From NCBI GenBank assembly GCA_021295675.1, contig JAGWBY010000123.1, forward strand, positions 1-30,072: a stretch of DNA of 30,072 nt, given 5' to 3'. Origin of the DNA: Candidatus Latescibacterota bacterium (lineage in GTDB: Bacteria; Latescibacterota; UBA2968; UBA8231). Within the stretch, counting starts at the first letter, position 1. Each line of letters opens with the position of its first letter. The position numbers and the translations under genes are program-made. Below, piece after piece: positions 26,359 through 30,072 of this stretch. The notes below the pieces were generated by a model that was given only the letters and a program-made list of their open reading frames with translations, made no database searches and was not told the DNA's origin.

Positions 26359-27495
26359 CTAATCCTTCCGATCGCGGAGTTCCGTAGAGCTAATATCCAT
26401 TCTAAAGGGCACCGCCGCGAAAAGGTCCGCGTATTTTTCGGGTACATCCATATCATCTAAGGTCCGGTACACATCTCCCTCCACCCGGCCAGCCACCCAA
26501 AAGCGACAGCCCCCAGCAGCAAATTCCTCCAAGGCTGCGGCCAAGCCCCGCTCCCCTTCATCATAATATTGGCCCTGCAAGAGCCGCACCGCCGTATCGT
26601 ACCCCAACGCGAAATGGCAACCGCCAAAAAGCCGGGCCTTCTGCAAAAAGGTCGGCGACCGCGTCATCACCACCGGAAAGCGACCGCGCATCTGCTTCAA
26701 GCGCCGCTCGACCTCGCTCCTTTGCAGAGGCGGCTTATCGACATTTTCAATGGACAGTTCCAGACTCGGTCGCCGACCGCTTAGCTGTCCCGCCGCAGCC
26801 ACGAGCCGCTCGTGTCCCTCGTGCAGCGGGTTGAAGGACCCGGACAAGAACAGACGCTGCCCGCGCTCTACCTCGGGCGCGATCACCCCATCAGAACGCA
26901 TTTCGACGACGTCCAACTCGCCCGCAAACAACAAGCCCAATGGATCGTCCAGCGTCAGTTCGCGCCGCGCAAGATGCGCGTAGTCCGGCAGCGATGCACC
27001 GGCGACCGGGCCGCCGCAGGCCTCCACTATGGCCTCCAAGGCCAAGCCGCTCAAGACCTCCTCTTGCGCCAAGCGGTCGGCTGCCCCCTTCTCAAAGCGC
27101 AGAGTGTACAAGCGATAGGCGCACTCCACGCGCAGCGCGATGCAGCCCCGATCCGCACCGCGCCGCGGCCTACTCGTCGCCAAAGCCGCACTACAGCCCA
27201 CGCCGATGCAGCCCTGCCCCGGCTCGGCAAAGGAAGTGGCCCGCACAAAGGCCCGCCCCGCCATATCCCGCGCTGTTTGCTCGTTGGCCCCATGCGGCCC
27301 CGCAAAAGCCAAATACGCCGCTAGCGCTTGCTCGCTATAGGGCACTTGGGCTTCGACGATCGCGCGCGAGGCCCCAGGGTGGTTCAAGAGCCAGCTAATG
27401 AGTTCGCTGCCCCCACCAGTGGTCGCCAAGGCCAGCCGAAGGCCGCCGTGCAATACGGCTTCGACCTGCGCCCAGATGTCGCTGGAGACGCGCAA
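26359..27495 (-). CDS. CinA-like amidase domain fused to NMNAT-like nucleotidyltransferase
   Basis: The 378-residue product has a CinA C-terminal-like domain (about 1-165: LALATTGGGSELISWLLNHP, GASRAIVEAQVPYS) and a nucleotidyltransferase domain from about 215, whose SGSFNPLHEGH at 218-228 is the GxFxPxHxGH-type motif of NMNAT enzymes. DISSTELR near the C-terminus is the ISSTxIR motif that binds the nucleotide. Together this suggests a role in pyridine nucleotide recycling or repair. The usual AESCTGG serine region of CinA amidases reads ALATTGGGS, so amidase activity is doubtful. Related fusions occur in plants and bacteria. The start is a TTG at 27495, 6 nt after the transporter stop; the upstream GGGGTGA is a weak ribosome site. 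Confidence 0.78.
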   Translation of the reverse strand: MRVSSDIWAQVEAVLHGGLRLALATTGGGSELISWLLNHPGASRAIVEAQVPYSEQALAAYLAFAGPHGANEQTARDMAGRAFVRATSFAEPGQGCIGVGCSAALATSRPRRGADRGCIALRVECAYRLYTLRFEKGAADRLAQEEVLSGLALEAIVEACGGPVAGASLPDYAHLARRELTLDDPLGLLFAGELDVVEMRSDGVIAPEVERGQRLFLSGSFNPLHEGHERLVAAAGQLSGRRPSLELSIENVDKPPLQRSEVERRLKQMRGRFPVVMTRSPTFLQKARLFGGCHFALGYDTAVRLLQGQYYDEGERGLAAALEEFAAGGCRFWVAGRVEGDVYRTLDDMDVPEKYADLFAAVPFRMDISSTELRDRKD

Positions 27496-27501
27496 GCCGC
27501 T

Positions 27502-28917
27502 TCACCCCGTGAAGAAATCGAAGGCACCGCGCAGTCCCCAGCCCGTGAGGAAGACGCCGCTGATCAAGTTGATCACCCGCAAAGGCCACCCCATGCGCAG
27601 CGGTGCTGGCAAGAAGCGGTGGTCGGTCCACACCATCAGCAAGCACCACAGACCGCAAGTGAGCACCCCGCCGAAGATCGCCGCTGGCGTCACGATCGCC
27701 ACCGGGTTGCCGCCCATCCACATAATGGCAACGCCGCCGACACCACAGTACCCCACCACCCACGGCCGTATCCGAGCGACAGGCACCTCGCGCACCCGCC
27801 GGACGATGGGCCGCAAGCACTCGTGGGTGGTGCGCGTATACAGCTCATACGCGGCCATGATCGTGCCAAAAAACGCGGTAAACACGCCTAGTTGATACAG
27901 ATAGACCAAGGCCGGATGCAGGAGCGTAAGAAAATCGGCCTGCACCGACAGGAGCTGCATCCCCTCTGGCACGATGTGTTGGGGACGGAGCACAGCCGCG
28001 CCAAGTACCACAAAGGCCATGGTAAAAATCACCACGCAGGCAAACGACACCCCTGAGTCCACCAATGGCCCCCGCAGCCAACCCCTACCCCGGGCGATAT
28101 TTTCATCGTCGGCTGCAATGGCCACGCCCTCCTCACCAGCCTCCACCTTGCGGCCCAACAGGCCCCAAGCCTTCTCCCGCAACATGCCGATGTAGCCAAA
28201 GTAGTCCTGCGTGCCACCGCCGATCGCACCTAAGTAGGTGCCCAACTCCACCCAAGCCGAGCGCGCCGCCACCGCCGGATACTTGCTAATCAGCCAAGGA
28301 TCATACGCGGGCATGGTCGGCACAATAGAACCTATCAGCATCGCCAACCAGTCGGGCTGCGCAGCAGCGGCAGCCGTCAGGATCGACAGCAGCAGGACGC
28401 CTACTACCACCGTCTGAAATTTCTCCAGCGCGCCATAGCTCTGGATCATGGTAATGGCGATGGCCAAGACGACAAAAGCCGTGCCCCACACGCGGGGATC
28501 GCCCCATATCGCCAGCCCCTCACAGCCCAAGATCCACACCGCCAGCCCGCCGAGCATCTTGGGCAAACCCGACAGCCACAGCGGGAAGCAAAGCAAGGTC
28601 AGCACCGCCATAACCCACACCACCCAGCCCTGCGGTCCAGGCAAGAACTTCCAGCGTTCGAGCGGATGTTCCCCCGTCAAGGTCATGTAGCGCGCTGCCG
28701 TATAGACTTGAACGAACTTCATCAAACCGCCGCCGATAAAGCACCACAACAGGGCGTAACCGAACACTGCGCCGCCCCGCGAGGCAAAGACCGTCTCGCC
28801 GCTGCCGATCGTCACCGAGGCGATGATGGCACCCGGGCCAAAAATCCGCAGCATAGCCCCCAAACCGCGCGCCTGCATGTCCTCGCTGAGCGCGGGATAA
28901 CGCCGCTCCTCACTCAT
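27502..28917 (-). CDS. Nramp-related membrane transporter
   Basis: The 471-residue product has about 11 hydrophobic segments and an N-terminal FGPGAIIASVTIGSGETVFA that matches the first helix of Nramp-related proteins. The DPGN motif of classical Mn/Fe transporters is replaced by SVTIGSGE, as in the Nramp-related branches whose substrate is uncertain. Other helices include VWVMAVLTLLCFPLWLSGL, CVVIFTMAFVVLGAAVL and VFTAFFGTIMAAYELYTR. The ATG at 28917 is chosen because GAGGAG lies 6 nt upstream. It is divergent from the GalU-like gene across 74 nt and is followed closely by the CinA/NMNAT-like gene. Confidence 0.8.
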   Translation of the reverse strand: MSEERRYPALSEDMQARGLGAMLRIFGPGAIIASVTIGSGETVFASRGGAVFGYALLWCFIGGGLMKFVQVYTAARYMTLTGEHPLERWKFLPGPQGWVVWVMAVLTLLCFPLWLSGLPKMLGGLAVWILGCEGLAIWGDPRVWGTAFVVLAIAITMIQSYGALEKFQTVVVGVLLLSILTAAAAAQPDWLAMLIGSIVPTMPAYDPWLISKYPAVAARSAWVELGTYLGAIGGGTQDYFGYIGMLREKAWGLLGRKVEAGEEGVAIAADDENIARGRGWLRGPLVDSGVSFACVVIFTMAFVVLGAAVLRPQHIVPEGMQLLSVQADFLTLLHPALVYLYQLGVFTAFFGTIMAAYELYTRTTHECLRPIVRRVREVPVARIRPWVVGYCGVGGVAIMWMGGNPVAIVTPAAIFGGVLTCGLWCLLMVWTDHRFLPAPLRMGWPLRVINLISGVFLTGWGLRGAFDFFTG

Positions 28918-28991
28918 AGAAAACTCCTCTTTTGCCGGTAGATCTGTCAAACACCCGGAGCACAACCATATTTTTTGCGAGAGCCCATCCC

Positions 28992-29834
28992 ATGAATATC
29001 GCCAAAGCCATTGTACCGGTCGCCGGCCTCGGCACCCGACTTCTGCCCACGACCAAATCCCTGTCCAAGGAAATGCTGCCGGTGGGCCGCTTGCCGGTCG
29101 TCCACCACGTCGTCGAAGAACTCGCGGCCGCTGGCATCCGCCAAATCCTCTTCGTCACCGGACGCAACAAAAGCGCCATCGAGAATCACTTCGACGACAG
29201 CAGCGCGGGCTACCGCGAGCGCGGCATCGAATTTTTCTTCGCGCACCAACCCCCGCCCCCTGGCACTGGTACTGCGGTCGCCGCTGGGGAAGCTTTTGCT
29301 GCCGACGAACCTTTCGTCGTGGCCTTTGGCGACAGCATCGTGCGCACCCGCAGCGGCCGTCCTCTGTTACAGCGGATGATCGACTCACACCTGCGCCATC
29401 GCGCCGCCTGCACCATCGGCGCGTACGAAGTGCCCGAAGAGCAGATGCACCACTACGGCATCTTGGTGCCCGAAATGGCGATAGCCGAAGATTCCAAGCT
29501 GACCGCCATCCTCGAAAAACCAACGCCCGCGCAAACCTCCAGCCGTCTGGCCGTTAGCGCGCGCTACGTGTTTTCTCCGGCCATTTTCGCCCACCTCCGC
29601 ACCACTACACCCTCTCCGAGCGGCGAGGTATATCTCACCGACGCCATTGCCGCCCTAATCGCCGGCGGCGACCCTGTGCGCGCCGTACGCTTGAACGCAG
29701 ACGAGCAGCGCTGCGACATTGGCAACCACCTATCCTATTTCACGGCCTTTATCGACTACGCGCTCGACGACCCGGAGTGGGGGGCGCAAATTCACGCCTA
29801 TCTACGAGAAAAACTAGCCGGCGACTCGTCTTGA
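28992..29834 (+). CDS. GalU-like UTP-glucose-1-phosphate uridylyltransferase
   Basis: The 280-residue product has the nucleotidyltransferase signature KAIVPVAGLGTRLLPTTKSL then SKEMLPVG at about 5-33, followed by VVEELAAAGIRQILFVTGR, ENHFDD and FVVAFGDSIV, the order seen in bacterial UDP-glucose pyrophosphorylases. It would make UDP-glucose for glycans or cell-envelope sugars. It is somewhat shorter than typical GalU (about 290-300); the loop after ENHFDD is short. The ATG at 28992 begins the family's normal N-terminus; a 20-codon upstream extension has no support. Substrate specificity within the family is not certain. Confidence 0.85.
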   Translation: MNIAKAIVPVAGLGTRLLPTTKSLSKEMLPVGRLPVVHHVVEELAAAGIRQILFVTGRNKSAIENHFDDSSAGYRERGIEFFFAHQPPPPGTGTAVAAGEAFAADEPFVVAFGDSIVRTRSGRPLLQRMIDSHLRHRAACTIGAYEVPEEQMHHYGILVPEMAIAEDSKLTAILEKPTPAQTSSRLAVSARYVFSPAIFAHLRTTTPSPSGEVYLTDAIAALIAGGDPVRAVRLNADEQRCDIGNHLSYFTAFIDYALDDPEWGAQIHAYLREKLAGDSS

Positions 29835-29900
29835 CAGTCTCTTGCAAATCCATAATGTTAGTAAGGTTTAATTGGACAATAACCACACAGAGGCTTAGGC

Positions 29901-30072
29901 ATGGGCACAGCAAGCAGTTGGAAAGAAAAACTAGCCGGGCAGATGTCCGCTGAGCTAGCCGGCGAAATCGACGCCTTCGAGACTCAGATCCATCTGCGCA
30001 AGCAGGGCAAGATGGAGGAGAAGCTCTTCGCCGAGACGCGGTTGCGCCGAGGGGTGTACGGCCAGCGCTACG
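29901..30072 (+). CDS. Ferredoxin-dependent nitrite/sulfite reductase, N-terminal part
   Basis: The first 57 codons are present and the frame runs off the window. The segment KQGKMEEKLFAETRLRRGVY followed by GQRY matches the N-terminus of sirohaem [4Fe-4S] nitrite/sulfite reductases, where the related segment introduces the first ferrodoxin-like repeat. The sirohaem and cluster Cys residues lie beyond the edge, so nitrite and sulfite specificity cannot be separated. The ATG at 29901 has AGAGG about 7 nt upstream. It follows the GalU-like gene by 66 nt on the same strand. Confidence 0.65.
   Translation, partial: MGTASSWKEKLAGQMSAELAGEIDAFETQIHLRKQGKMEEKLFAETRLRRGVYGQRY

Noticed and set aside
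29831..29858. Promoter for the nitrite/sulfite reductase gene
   Set aside because: TTGACA overlaps the GalU-like stop, but the nearest -10-like CATAAT is only 14 nt away and TAATGT at 16 nt matches poorly.
1..30072. tRNA, rRNA, CRISPR array or insertion sequence
   Set aside because: No cloverleaf, rRNA signature, regularly spaced identical repeats with spacers, or transposase frame was seen by reading both strands.

Overview
The window is GC-rich bacterial DNA from a Gram-negative organism: it encodes lipoproteins, a large outer-membrane protein and a periplasmic parvulin-type chaperone. The gene mix (phytanoyl-CoA-dioxygenase-like protein fused to HEAT repeats, tandem Rieske proteins, secreted proteins ending in FlgD-like Ig domains with a TPNGDGxND motif, dispersed GTAGGGGCG hairpins) resembles uncultured lineages such as Latescibacterota or Poribacteria. 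That assignment is an inference from gene content, not a search result.

Layout. Positions 1-9916 form a minus-strand run. In transcription order it holds a possible short ORF, a shikimate-kinase-like protein without a P-loop, a PhyH-HEAT fusion, an M20 peptidase, a DUF624-like membrane protein, a bifunctional NAD(P)HX repair enzyme (Nnr), a small anchored hypothetical protein, a relic of an MT-A70 methyltransferase, carB, and the start of a TPR-type lipoprotein. Positions 9917-10348 are a 432-nt regulatory and repeat-rich gap. Positions 10349-13766 carry two tandem plus-strand paralogues, each an N-terminal Rieske domain joined to an unassigned helical domain. A short gap with two hairpins separates them from a minus-strand cell-surface cluster (25859 down to 13899): three secreted discoidin/FlgD-like proteins, a large outer-membrane protein with Asp-rich loops, a CBM9-like secreted protein and a SurA-like lipoprotein. 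Upstream of this cluster is an operator-like array of three TTGTTACAA sites spaced 11 bp apart. Beyond it lie, on the minus strand, an Smr-domain protein, a CinA/NMNAT-like fusion and an Nramp-like transporter, then on the plus strand a GalU-like UTP-sugar pyrophosphorylase and the start of a nitrite/sulfite reductase.

The most striking feature is that many well-conserved genes are interrupted by what look like losses of about 18-23 nt, not single-base indels. I count ten frame breaks (carB four times, the first Rieske protein, two of the discoidin/FlgD-like or parvulin genes, the outer-membrane protein twice, and a third secreted protein) plus three probable in-frame losses. Sequence on both sides of each break remains conserved, so an assembly or consensus artefact is the most likely cause; a biological deletion process is the alternative. 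Broken genes are given below as single features spanning all fragments.

The best candidate for an undescribed system is the surface cluster: repeated secreted adhesin-like proteins with a shared C-terminal module and tail, an outer-membrane partner, a chaperone and a phased operator.
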